Below are positions 16,656 to 24,575 of a stretch of 64,000 nucleotides of DNA, one piece after another. A program made the position numbers and the translations under genes. The notes under the pieces are model-generated. The model saw nothing but the letters and a program-made list of their open reading frames with translations. It was not told the DNA's origin and did no database searches. How positions within the stretch are numbered: position 1 is the stretch's first letter; each line of letters opens with the position of its first letter. Origin of the DNA: Opitutaceae bacterium. GTDB taxonomy: Bacteria; Verrucomicrobiota; Verrucomicrobiia; Opitutales; Opitutaceae. The stretch spans positions 1 through 64,000 of the forward strand of contig JAHFTC010000003.1 of assembly GCA_023269585.1 (NCBI GenBank), written 5' to 3'.

Positions 16656-17285
16656 TCACCCTTCCTCGAGCTCGACGTTCCAATACGCGACGTCGATGAA
16701 GTGTTTCCACGCCGGGTGATGCGGCTGCTTGTCGAGCATCGTCGAGATGATCGGCCGCCACTTCGGGCGCGCGGGTTTGCGGATGAGCCGCAGGTGCGCC
16801 TCGTGCGGGAGGCGGTTGGCCTTGTGGGAATTGCAGACGATGCACGAGCACACGATGTTCTCCCACGTCGTCTTGCCGCCGTAGTGACGCGGGATCACGT
16901 GGTCGAGGTTGAGCTCCTCGCGGAGAAAGGTCTTCCCGCAGTACTGGCAGCGGTTCTTGTCGCGCTCGAAGACGTTGTTGCGGGTGAGCTTGAGCTCCTT
17001 GCACGGCATCTTGTCGAAGGCCGTGAGCAGGATCACGCGCGGGAGGCGGATGTGCTGCCGCACCGTGTGCACGCCCTCGCACTCCTCCAGCGGCGGGTTG
17101 TGGCGCGAGAAATCCACCCAATCCAGCAGCGAGAACACCCGGAAATCGTCGATCGCCGCGTCGTGGTGGACCACCTGCGCATGCTCGCGGGCCAGCAGGA
17201 TGAAGGCGTGGCGCGCCGCGACGACGTTGACCGCCTGCCAGAGGCGGTTGAGCACGAGGACCGGTTGTGTGAGCACGGCGTCCAT
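16656..17285 (-). CDS. HNH endonuclease family protein
   Basis: A 209-residue protein with a zinc-ribbon HNH nuclease domain in its C-terminal half. CQYCG and CSCIVCN supply four zinc cysteines around the core [21 protein letters not shown], whose DH, GG and N are the HNH catalytic positions. The N-terminal half ([20 protein letters not shown]) is the helical extension typical of the widespread stand-alone HNH family found in many bacteria. The ATG at 17285 is preferred to an upstream in-frame start at 17432 because the conserved family start follows it. Its role may lie in DNA processing or repair; no restriction or phage context is visible. Confidence 0.85.
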   Translation of the reverse strand: MDAVLTQPVLVLNRLWQAVNVVAARHAFILLAREHAQVVHHDAAIDDFRVFSLLDWVDFSRHNPPLEECEGVHTVRQHIRLPRVILLTAFDKMPCKELKLTRNNVFERDKNRCQYCGKTFLREELNLDHVIPRHYGGKTTWENIVCSCIVCNSHKANRLPHEAHLRLIRKPARPKWRPIISTMLDKQPHHPAWKHFIDVAYWNVELEEG

Positions 17286-17562
17286 CGGGGGCACGGAAGT
17301 AGCCGCCCCCCGCCGCCCTGTCAAGGGACCGGGCCGTGACGGGATGGTGACGGCGGGTGCGGGGCGCCGCTCAACGACGGCCGCCAACTCGGCTCGATCC
17401 GGGCCCATCCATCGGCAGTTCCGACCGCCCACCCCAGAGGAACTGACACCGCCGGGCCCGCCTCCATTTTAGAGCGACAACCAACCCGCCGGCACCGGCT
17501 CCGTAGCGGACCACTCTCGTCCTCCCACGGGGCCACGCCGTCGGTCAGTTGAAAATCTCCCT

Positions 17563-17997
17563 ATGAAGATACCATTCAAACAACTCACGTTCGTTGCCGC
17601 CGCCTTCATTGTCGCGGGGTGCAACTCCGCCTCGCATGTCGTCGTCGGAACCGCACGCCCGCCGCGCTCGCCGGACCAGGTGAAGATCTACCTGACGGCG
17701 CCAAAACGTTTTGAGGAAATCGCGCTGCTGGACGCCTCGAGCAAGTCGTCCTGGGCGGTCAGCGATCAGGGCAAGATGGACACCGCCATGCGGCGCCTGA
17801 GGGAAGAAGCCGCCAAGCTCGGCGCCAACGGCGTGTTGCTGCGCGGCACCGGGGAACAGCAGGCCGCAACCGTATCCACCGGCTCCGTCACCGGCACGAG
17901 CCGCCGCTCGAGCGCGACCGCCTTCGGGACCGGAGTTGCCGTGCCGATCAATGACAAGACCGCGACTGGCGTCGCGATCTTCGTCGTCGAAGAGTAG
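17563..17997 (+). CDS. Small lipoprotein
   Basis: A 144-residue protein with a lipobox (FIVAGC, cysteine at residue 20), so it is probably lipid-anchored. The core KIYLTAPKRFEEIALLDA, then the helix MRRLREEAAKLGANGVLLRG, and a Ser/Thr-rich loop resemble the small YbjQ/heavy-metal-binding-like fold used by several bacterial lipoproteins. Exact family and function are unknown. It converges with the response regulator gene; REP hairpins fill the gap. Confidence 0.72.
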   Translation: MKIPFKQLTFVAAAFIVAGCNSASHVVVGTARPPRSPDQVKIYLTAPKRFEEIALLDASSKSSWAVSDQGKMDTAMRRLREEAAKLGANGVLLRGTGEQQAATVSTGSVTGTSRRSSATAFGTGVAVPINDKTATGVAIFVVEE

Positions 17998-18048
17998 GTC
18001 TCGCACCCGGGGTTGCGCCTCGGCGTGCACTGCGGACGGAGCGGAATT

Positions 18049-18109
18049 ACGGGGGCTGAAGCACCCCGCCACTCAGGACGAAGCGTGGCCCGGTGCTTCA
18101 GCCCGGGCT
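18049..18109. repeat. REP pair (type B reversed, then type A)
   Basis: Two REP hairpins with a 12-base spacer: a type B unit on the minus strand (18049-18072) and a type A unit on the plus strand (18085-18109). Type B has the stem GCGGGG/CCCCGC and type A GCCCGG/CCGGGC; both have a GTG foot and a TTCA tip. The bases before it (about 18015-18048) match the tail of the full 168-bp element near the transposase. It sits between two converging genes, where it may also stop transcription. Confidence 0.8.
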
Positions 18110-18195
18110 GCTCGCCACCGCGGCGACTGCTCGTTCGAAATGCTGGGAGAGACCCGGGCTGGCAGCGCGGACGTTGCGGCGAAACGCCCGCACCT

Positions 18196-18897
18196 TCACC
18201 GCACGAACCGGTAGCCAATGCCGTGCACGGTCACCAGCACGCGCGGCGCCTCGGGGTCGACCTCCACCTTTTTGCGCAGTTGGGCGACGTGCTGGTCGAG
18301 CGTGCGGGTCGTGCCCAAATAATCGATGCCCCAGGCGGCGTTGAGCAGCTGGTCGCGCGTGAGCGCCTCGCCGGGTTTCGCGGCGAAGGCCTCCAGCAGC
18401 TTCATCTCGCGGGGCGTGAGCGGCGACTCCACGCCGCGCAGCTTCACCGTGAACGTTTTTCGGTTCACCACCGCTTCGCCGAACTTGAGCGTGTCGCCAA
18501 ACGTCGAGGGCTCCGGCTCCGTGGCCCCACGTTTCGCCCGCCGCAGCAGCGCACCGATCCGCGCCAGCAGCTCGCGCACGCTGAAGGGCTTGGTCACATA
18601 GTCGTCGGCGCCGAGCTCAAGCCCCACGACCTTGTCGATCTCCTCGCCCTTGGCGGTGAGGAAGAGCACCGGCGTGCGCAGGTCGCGGCGGCGCAGGTCG
18701 CGGCACACGTCGTACCCGTTCTTCCCCGGCATCATCACATCGAGCACGTAGAGATCGACCTTCTCCTGCGCGGCGAGCTTGAGCGCCTGGAGGCCGTCGG
18801 CCGCGGGGACCACGGCATAGCCCTCGCCCTCGAGCAGATCGCAAAGGCCCTGGCGGATGTCGTTGTCGTCTTCGGCGATGAGGATGCGGGCTTTCAT
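18196..18897 (-). CDS. OmpR/PhoB-type response regulator
   Basis: A 233-residue two-domain regulator. The receiver has the acidic pair at residues 10-11, phospho-acceptor Asp53 (YVLDVMMP), the Thr of LFLTAKG and Lys in DYVTKPFS. The winged-helix DNA-binding domain follows (LTPREMKLLEAFA, RTLDQHVAQLRKKVE, TVHGIGYRFV). It lies 39 bases downstream of its sensor kinase gene on the same strand and is almost certainly that kinase's partner. The promoter is presumably upstream of the von Willebrand gene at 22635. Targets unknown. Confidence 0.93.
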   Translation of the reverse strand: MKARILIAEDDNDIRQGLCDLLEGEGYAVVPAADGLQALKLAAQEKVDLYVLDVMMPGKNGYDVCRDLRRRDLRTPVLFLTAKGEEIDKVVGLELGADDYVTKPFSVRELLARIGALLRRAKRGATEPEPSTFGDTLKFGEAVVNRKTFTVKLRGVESPLTPREMKLLEAFAAKPGEALTRDQLLNAAWGIDYLGTTRTLDQHVAQLRKKVEVDPEAPRVLVTVHGIGYRFVR

Positions 18898-18936
18898 GGT
18901 GGCAGTAGCGAGCAGCGAGGAGCGGGTATCGAGTCG

Positions 18937-21222
18937 TTAAGTCTCGGCCGCCGCGGGCAACGTGAGCACGAAGGCGGCGCCACCGCCCTCGCGCGCGCGG
19001 CAGACGAGGTCGCCGCCCTGGTCGCGGGCGAGGCGGCGGGCAATCGTGAGGCCGAGGCCCGCGCCTTGGGTCTTCGCCGTGAGCGACTCGTCCACGCGAT
19101 GGAAACGCTCGAAGATCCGCTCGCGGTGCGCGGCCGGCACGCCGGGGCCGCGGTCGGCCACGGCCAGCGACCAACCGCTGCCCTGACGCTCGACCGCGAG
19201 CTCGAGCACGCCGCCAGCCGCGGCGTACTTCAGGGCGTTGTCGACGAGGTTCAGCGCCATCTGGTCGAGCGAGTCGGGATCGCAGCGGACCGTCGCCCCG
19301 GCGGGCAGGTCCGTCACCGAGATTCGGATGCCGGCCTCGGCCGCCCGCGGCGCGTGGGCCTCGACCAGCCGCGTCAGCCACGGGCCGAGCGGAATCGGCT
19401 CCGGCCGGTACTCCTTGCGGCCCGCCTCGAGCCGGCCGAAGTCGAGGGCGTTGTTGACGAGCCGGGTGAGCCGCGCCGTCTCGCGCCCGATCGTGGCGAA
19501 ATAGCGGGTACGTTTCGCGGGGTCGTCGACGCGCTCGTCGGCGAGCATCTCGGCGTACATGCGGATCGTCGTCAGCGGCGTCTTCATCTCGTGGGAGACG
19601 TTCGACACGAACGACGTCTTCAACGCCGCCTCGCGCGAGGCCGCGGCCGCCTGCCGGAAGAACATCGCGCCGCCGGCGAGGATCGCCGCCACGAACGCCA
19701 CCACCAGCAAGGCGGCGACGGCGAAGAAGCCGCCGTTGCTCTCGAGCGAGGCGAACTTCCGCATGGGCCCGCTCCACGCGACCAGCGTCCAGCCGGGCAG
19801 CGTCGTGTCGAGCGGGAGGCGGATGGCCGCGTCATCGAGCGGCTCGTCGGGACCGCGCAGGGCGAAGCGTCCGCCCTCGGGCGCGCCGGCCGGCACGAGC
19901 GCCTGCACGCGTTCGAGCACCGCCGGAAGGTTCAGCTCCACGCCCCGGACCGCGCCGCCGCCGGCCGGTTGCCACCACCCGAGAAACCAGATCGCGCCGC
20001 CGGCCGAGCGCCGCAGCCAGCCGCTCAGCGGCTCGCCCCACGGCACCCGCGGCACCTCCACCACGAGTTGCGGCGGGCTGCTCGCGGCGGGCGCCGAGCG
20101 TCCCAAGGTGTTGGCTACGGCAGCGGGGGCGGGTGGCGCGCCGGGCTGGTTCTCCGTCGGAGCCGCCGCCAGCGCGAGGCGTTCGGACTCGCGGCGGAGG
20201 CGTTCGCTCTCGGCCTCCATCGCGGCGGCGCGGCGCGTGGATTGGTCGGCGGCGAGCCGCGTCTCCCGCGCCCGCTCGGCGTAGGCCTGCTCGGCCTCGG
20301 CTTTTCGCTGCGCCTGCTCGAGCGCCTGCGCCTCCTCTGCGGCGCGGCGCTGCTCCGCCTCCTTTGCGGCCGCGGACGACTTGAAACTGAACTTCTTCTC
20401 CGCCCCCTCCTCCGCCTCGTCGCTCTTCGCCTTCGGGTAGGAACTGCTGCGCGCCCGCTCCGCCGACGCCTTCGTCTGCTGCTGCACGTCGCGGCGCAGT
20501 AACCGGTTTTGGGAGACCTCGGCGTTGTCCGCACTACCCCACAACCGCTGGTCGGTCTGGACCACAAAAGGCTCGGGAGCGCCCTGTTGGGCCGACGGCG
20601 CGGCCGGCGCCGGTTGCTTGGCGGGTTCGTCGTTGAAGAAATCCACGGCGTCCGCGCTTGTCTGCACCGCCAACTCGTTTGACGGCTCAGGCCTCACCGA
20701 CAGGGCTCCGGCCACGGCCGGCAACGGCGGTGGGGCCTCCTTCTTGTCGGCGAGAACGAGCGCGGCGTCCTGCCGCTCCTCCGGTTGCGACTGGGCGGCG
20801 AGCCCGGCCACGCCGCCGCGAAACAGCTCGGCGTGGCGCGCACGGAAGGCGACGTGTTCGGCGGAGTCCGCCGGCGGCCACGTGAGCCCGCCCGCCTCGG
20901 GGCGCCAGAGAAACGTCTGCGCCACGAACGGGTTGGTCCGCGGCCAGTTCGCCAACAACGCCTCGAGGTTCTCCGGCGGCGTCTCCGCCAGTTCGCGCAG
21001 GAGGCCGTCGCGGATCTCGGCCACCAGCAGCTCGATGTTGTCGGCTGCGACCTGCGTGCGGTCGCGCAGGGCCGCTACCGCGCGGGCGCTGGCTTCCGTC
21101 TCGGCTTCGTCGATGCGCCGCTGCTCCAGCCACAACAACCGCAGAGCCACCGCGCCGATCAGCAGCGCCGGCACGAGGAGGAGCAGCCAGGGCAGCCAGA
21201 TGTGGCGGCGGGCGGACTTCAT
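18937..21222 (-). CDS. Membrane sensor histidine kinase with a large extracytoplasmic coiled-coil region
   Basis: A 761-residue kinase. Transmembrane segments at about residues 8-30 and 500-522 enclose about 470 periplasmic residues, unusually long for this class. They include a strongly charged Ala/Glu/Arg coiled coil of roughly 90 residues (EAEQRRAAEEAQALEQAQ and onward) and Pro/Ala-rich linkers. There is no HAMP domain. The H-box is SHEMKTPLTTIRMYAEML (His near 542), followed by an N-box (ALNLVDNALKYA), a G1 box (VADRGPGVP) and a G2 box (GLGLTIARRLA). The ATG at 21222 starts the first membrane segment. It is flanked in the operon by a von Willebrand protein and a response regulator. The ligand is unknown. 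Confidence 0.9.
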   Translation of the reverse strand: MKSARRHIWLPWLLLLVPALLIGAVALRLLWLEQRRIDEAETEASARAVAALRDRTQVAADNIELLVAEIRDGLLRELAETPPENLEALLANWPRTNPFVAQTFLWRPEAGGLTWPPADSAEHVAFRARHAELFRGGVAGLAAQSQPEERQDAALVLADKKEAPPPLPAVAGALSVRPEPSNELAVQTSADAVDFFNDEPAKQPAPAAPSAQQGAPEPFVVQTDQRLWGSADNAEVSQNRLLRRDVQQQTKASAERARSSSYPKAKSDEAEEGAEKKFSFKSSAAAKEAEQRRAAEEAQALEQAQRKAEAEQAYAERARETRLAADQSTRRAAAMEAESERLRRESERLALAAAPTENQPGAPPAPAAVANTLGRSAPAASSPPQLVVEVPRVPWGEPLSGWLRRSAGGAIWFLGWWQPAGGGAVRGVELNLPAVLERVQALVPAGAPEGGRFALRGPDEPLDDAAIRLPLDTTLPGWTLVAWSGPMRKFASLESNGGFFAVAALLVVAFVAAILAGGAMFFRQAAAASREAALKTSFVSNVSHEMKTPLTTIRMYAEMLADERVDDPAKRTRYFATIGRETARLTRLVNNALDFGRLEAGRKEYRPEPIPLGPWLTRLVEAHAPRAAEAGIRISVTDLPAGATVRCDPDSLDQMALNLVDNALKYAAAGGVLELAVERQGSGWSLAVADRGPGVPAAHRERIFERFHRVDESLTAKTQGAGLGLTIARRLARDQGGDLVCRAREGGGAAFVLTLPAAAET

Positions 21223-21279
21223 CGGCGGAGGAGGATTACGGGCGGCGGACGGGAGGTCGAGGGCCGAGCGGCCGAGCAT

Positions 21280-22635
21280 TCACTTCTTCTGCTGGTTGGT
21301 GGTCTGGTAACTCCCGGCGCGCAGCTCCTTGCGTTTGCGGTTGTCGATGCCCTCGCGCTGCACCTCCTCGGCCTCCGCCTTCGCCGCCGTGGCGGACTGG
21401 CGCATCGTCGAGTTGTCGTAGTAGTCGGCGCTGGCGGAGAGAGCGGCGCTGTTGCGTGCGAGCACGGCCACGGCCTCGTCGTTGCGGCCGGCGTCGGCGA
21501 GCGCGATGGCCTGGCTGCGGGCCTCGGCGATCTCGTTGTCGGCGAATTCCGTCTGCACCTTCTGGTTGGCTTCGCGCTTCACAACTGCGACATCGCTGGT
21601 GTAGCGGACGTGCCCCTCGGCCCGAAGCTCGAGCGCGGAACCGCCGCTCGTAGTCGTGTAGCTGGCCCGGGCGCGGGCGAGCAAGCGCACCTCGTCGCTC
21701 CGCGCGGCCGGCACTTCGACCTCGACGAGGAGGTATTTTTCCTGCCCGCCATAGAGCTGGTTGAGCCCGAAGGAGACATTGCGCCCGTGGCATTCGGCCT
21801 CGCGCCCGATCGAGCGCAGTACCCGCACGCCCTCGGGAAATTCGATCGTCACCTCCACGCGCTGGGCCACGACATCGAGCACGTCGCCGAGCTCCTTGGC
21901 GAAGACCTGCGGCAGGTCGCCGCTCTCGGCCACGTAGTAGTGATTGCCGTCGCTGCGCTGGGCGAGCGCCGTCATGAGATCCTCGTTGAACCCGTCGCCG
22001 AGCCCGACCGTCGTCACCGCAATCCCCTCACGGCGGAGCGCCCCGCCGAGCCGGCCGAGGTCGTCGGGCGCACTGGGGCCAACATTGGCCAGCCCGTCCG
22101 AGAGCAGGAGCACGCGGTGCACGAAGCCGGCGCGCTCGAGGTTCTTGCGCAATTCGGCCGCGCCCTGCGACACGCCGGCGAACAGAGCGGTGTTGCCGCG
22201 CGCGGTGATGCCGCGGATCTGGCGCTCGAGCGAGCGCACATCCGTCGGCGCCTGGGGCGGGATCAGCGTCGCCACCTCGTGGTCGTAGATCACGACCGAG
22301 AGCAGGTCGCGCGCGTCGAGGCGGCGCAGCGCCTCCACGGCGGCTTCGCGGGCCTGGGCGAGCTTGTCGCCGCTCATCGAGCCCGAGCGGTCGAGCACGA
22401 TCACGAGGTTGACCGGGGCGCGCTCGAGCGGACGCGGCGGCCGGCAGCCGGTGAGCCCGATCTTCACGATGGCGCGCTGCACCTCGTCGGCCGGCAGCAC
22501 CGGCCGGTCGAATTCGATGCGCAGGTCGACCGGGGCGGCGGGAGCCGGGGGCTTGGCTCCGAAGGAAGGAAGGGCGAGCCCGGCCACGGCGAGCACCGCG
22601 GCGGCGAAAGCACGAAAGAAGGAAGGCGTTTTCAT
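21280..22635 (-). CDS. Exported von Willebrand factor type A protein
   Basis: A 451-residue protein with a signal peptide (residues 1-26, LALPSFGA). The VWA domain has a complete metal site: DRSGSMS, the Thr of ITARGNTALF and the Asp of LLLSDGLAN. Such domains bind partners through a divalent metal. A beta region and a helical tail rich in Ala/Glu follow, ending in QTTNQQKK. It is the first gene of an operon with the sensor kinase (57 bp downstream) and response regulator. It could be a periplasmic ligand-binding accessory of that kinase, which is inference. An ATG three codons upstream (22644) is an alternative start. Confidence 0.87.
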   Translation of the reverse strand: MKTPSFFRAFAAAVLAVAGLALPSFGAKPPAPAAPVDLRIEFDRPVLPADEVQRAIVKIGLTGCRPPRPLERAPVNLVIVLDRSGSMSGDKLAQAREAAVEALRRLDARDLLSVVIYDHEVATLIPPQAPTDVRSLERQIRGITARGNTALFAGVSQGAAELRKNLERAGFVHRVLLLSDGLANVGPSAPDDLGRLGGALRREGIAVTTVGLGDGFNEDLMTALAQRSDGNHYYVAESGDLPQVFAKELGDVLDVVAQRVEVTIEFPEGVRVLRSIGREAECHGRNVSFGLNQLYGGQEKYLLVEVEVPAARSDEVRLLARARASYTTTSGGSALELRAEGHVRYTSDVAVVKREANQKVQTEFADNEIAEARSQAIALADAGRNDEAVAVLARNSAALSASADYYDNSTMRQSATAAKAEAEEVQREGIDNRKRKELRAGSYQTTNQQKK

Positions 22636-22813
22636 CGGCCCCATGATCGCACGCCGGAGGCGGGAAGTCGTCAGGGCCGGGTCAGGGGTTTGTCAGGCGT
22701 TTGTCAGGGCGGGGCGGGTGCGTAGCGTGGCCCGCTGTTTCCCACCTCCCAGGGAACAAAGCCCGCGCCCCGTTGTGTCATAGGCAGCGAATTTCTACCA
22801 CAAGTCCCAAGTC

Positions 22814-24373
22814 ATGAAGACCACCCCTCGCTCACTCCTCCTCACCACTCTCGGCCTCGCCGCCGTCGCCGGCACGCTCGCGCTCGCTCCGCTCCGCGCC
22901 GACGACAAGGCCGCCAAGGACCGCGCCATGCCCGAGCTCAAGCTCGACCACACGCCCGCCAAACGCGACGGCGCCGCCCCCCGCAGCTACGCCCCGGTCG
23001 TGAAGAAGGCCGCGCCCAGCGTCGTCTACGTCTTCTCCACCAAGACCGTGAAGCATCCGCCGCTGCAGATGATGCCGTTCTTCAACGATCCCATGTTCCG
23101 CCGCTTCTTCGGCGACCAGCTGCCCGAGGAGGACGACAACAACCGTTCCGCCCCGCAGCAGCGCCGCTTCGGCCGCCAACGCCAGCCCGAGATGAAACAG
23201 CAGGGCCTCGGCTCCGGCGTCATCGTTTCCGCCGATGGCTACATCCTCACCAACAACCACGTCGTCGACGGCGCCGACGAGGTGAAGGTCGCCCTCGAGG
23301 CCGGCAAACGGGAGTTCGTCGCCGAGATCGTCGGCCGCGACCCGAAGACCGATCTCGCCGTGCTCAAGATCGACGCCAAGGACCTCACCGCCGTCGCCCT
23401 CGGCGACAGCGACGCCCTCGAGGTCGGCGACACCGTGCTGGCCATCGGCAATCCCTTCGGTATCGGCCAGACGGTCACGTCCGGCATCGTCAGCGCCACC
23501 GGCCGCGGCGGCCTCGGCATCGAGGAATACGAGGACTTCATCCAGACCGACGCCGCGATCAATCCCGGCAACTCCGGCGGCGCCCTCGTCGATTGCGAGG
23601 GCCGCCTCGTCGGCATCAACACCGCGATCTACAGCCGCACCGGCGGTTTCATGGGCCTCGGCTTCGCCATCCCCTCCAACCTCGCCCGCGCCGTGATGGA
23701 GCAGCTCATCACCAAGGGGAAGATCGAGCGCGGCTTCATCGGCGTCGGTATCCAGGACCTCACCCCCGAGCTGAAGAAGGAGTTCGGCGTCGAGGACGGC
23801 GTGATCGTCACCGGCCTCACCGACGGCAGCGCCGGCGAGAAGGCCGGGCTCAAGTCCGGCGACGTGATCGTGAAGCTCGACGGCCAGCCCGTCGCCGACG
23901 GCCGCCGCCTGCGCCTGATGGTCGGCCGCCACATCCCCGGCACCGAGGTGAAGCTCGACGTCATCCGCGACGGCAAGGAGAAGACCTTCACCCTCAAGCT
24001 CGGCGAGCAGCCGGCCGGCAACCGGAAGCTCGGCAGCGACGACGGCGAAACTGAGCGCTCCGACAACGACGAGGACACCCTCAACGGTGTCGCCGTCATG
24101 GACCTCACCCCGCAGCTCCGCGAACAGGGCAACCTGCCGCGCGACCTCAAGGGTGCGTTCATCACCGACGTCGATCCCGACAGCGCCGCCGCCAAGGCCG
24201 GCCTGCGCGAGGGCGATGTGATCCTCGAGATCAACAAGCAGGCCGTCGAGACCGCCAAGCAGGCCGTGGAGCTCACCACCAAGCCGAAGAGCAAGCGCAC
24301 GCTCCTGCTCCTCTGGCGCGACGGTGTCCGCCGCTACGTGATGGTCGACGAGACCAAGGTCGAGAAGAAGTAA
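22814..24373 (+). CDS. htrA: Do-family periplasmic serine protease (DegP/HtrA type)
   Basis: A 519-residue protease-chaperone with a signal peptide (residues 1-29, ending APLRAD). The catalytic triad is His149 (TNNHVV), Asp180 (KTDLAV) and Ser254 (GNSGGA). Two PDZ domains follow (RGFIGVGIQDLTPEL and GVAVMDLTPQLRE), separated by an acidic linker. The LA-loop (residues about 70-110, PFFNDPMFRRFFG) is of DegP/DegQ length. These enzymes degrade misfolded envelope proteins. It is divergent from the von Willebrand/kinase/regulator operon with only 178 bp between, so shared envelope-stress control is plausible. A strong terminator follows. Confidence 0.93.
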   Translation: MKTTPRSLLLTTLGLAAVAGTLALAPLRADDKAAKDRAMPELKLDHTPAKRDGAAPRSYAPVVKKAAPSVVYVFSTKTVKHPPLQMMPFFNDPMFRRFFGDQLPEEDDNNRSAPQQRRFGRQRQPEMKQQGLGSGVIVSADGYILTNNHVVDGADEVKVALEAGKREFVAEIVGRDPKTDLAVLKIDAKDLTAVALGDSDALEVGDTVLAIGNPFGIGQTVTSGIVSATGRGGLGIEEYEDFIQTDAAINPGNSGGALVDCEGRLVGINTAIYSRTGGFMGLGFAIPSNLARAVMEQLITKGKIERGFIGVGIQDLTPELKKEFGVEDGVIVTGLTDGSAGEKAGLKSGDVIVKLDGQPVADGRRLRLMVGRHIPGTEVKLDVIRDGKEKTFTLKLGEQPAGNRKLGSDDGETERSDNDEDTLNGVAVMDLTPQLREQGNLPRDLKGAFITDVDPDSAAAKAGLREGDVILEINKQAVETAKQAVELTTKPKSKRTLLLLWRDGVRRYVMVDETKVEKK

Positions 24374-24405
24374 CGACGTCGCCCCCTTTTGCTGGTTGTC
24401 TCGCT

Positions 24406-24437
24406 GCCGCCGGAGGCCCCGCCTCCGGCGGCTTTCG
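24406..24437 (+). terminator. Intrinsic terminator of the Do-family protease gene
   Basis: A perfect 12-bp stem (gccgccggaggc with gcctccggcggc), a 3-base loop, then ttt. It lies 33 bases after the stop. Confidence 0.85.
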
Positions 24438-24575
24438 TTTGCGGGCGCCGCGAGCGAATCAGTGGTTGAAGCGCGCCTACGGGCGGGCGCTCTGCCGCCG
24501 CCCGCTGCTCGCGCCTCCGGGGGGCAAGGCAGGCCGGGGGCACCGCCCCCAGCTACAACCTCGCTGCCCAGGCGC

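Noticed and set aside
18013-20502. An 829-codon plus-strand open frame
   Set aside because: Antisense to the response regulator and sensor kinase; composed of Arg/Ala-rich sequence with no recognisable domain.
22745-22813. A possible ECF-type promoter (GGAAC...GTC) upstream of htrA
   Set aside because: The spacing between the two boxes is about 19 bases, longer than the usual 16-17, and no sigma factor context supports it.
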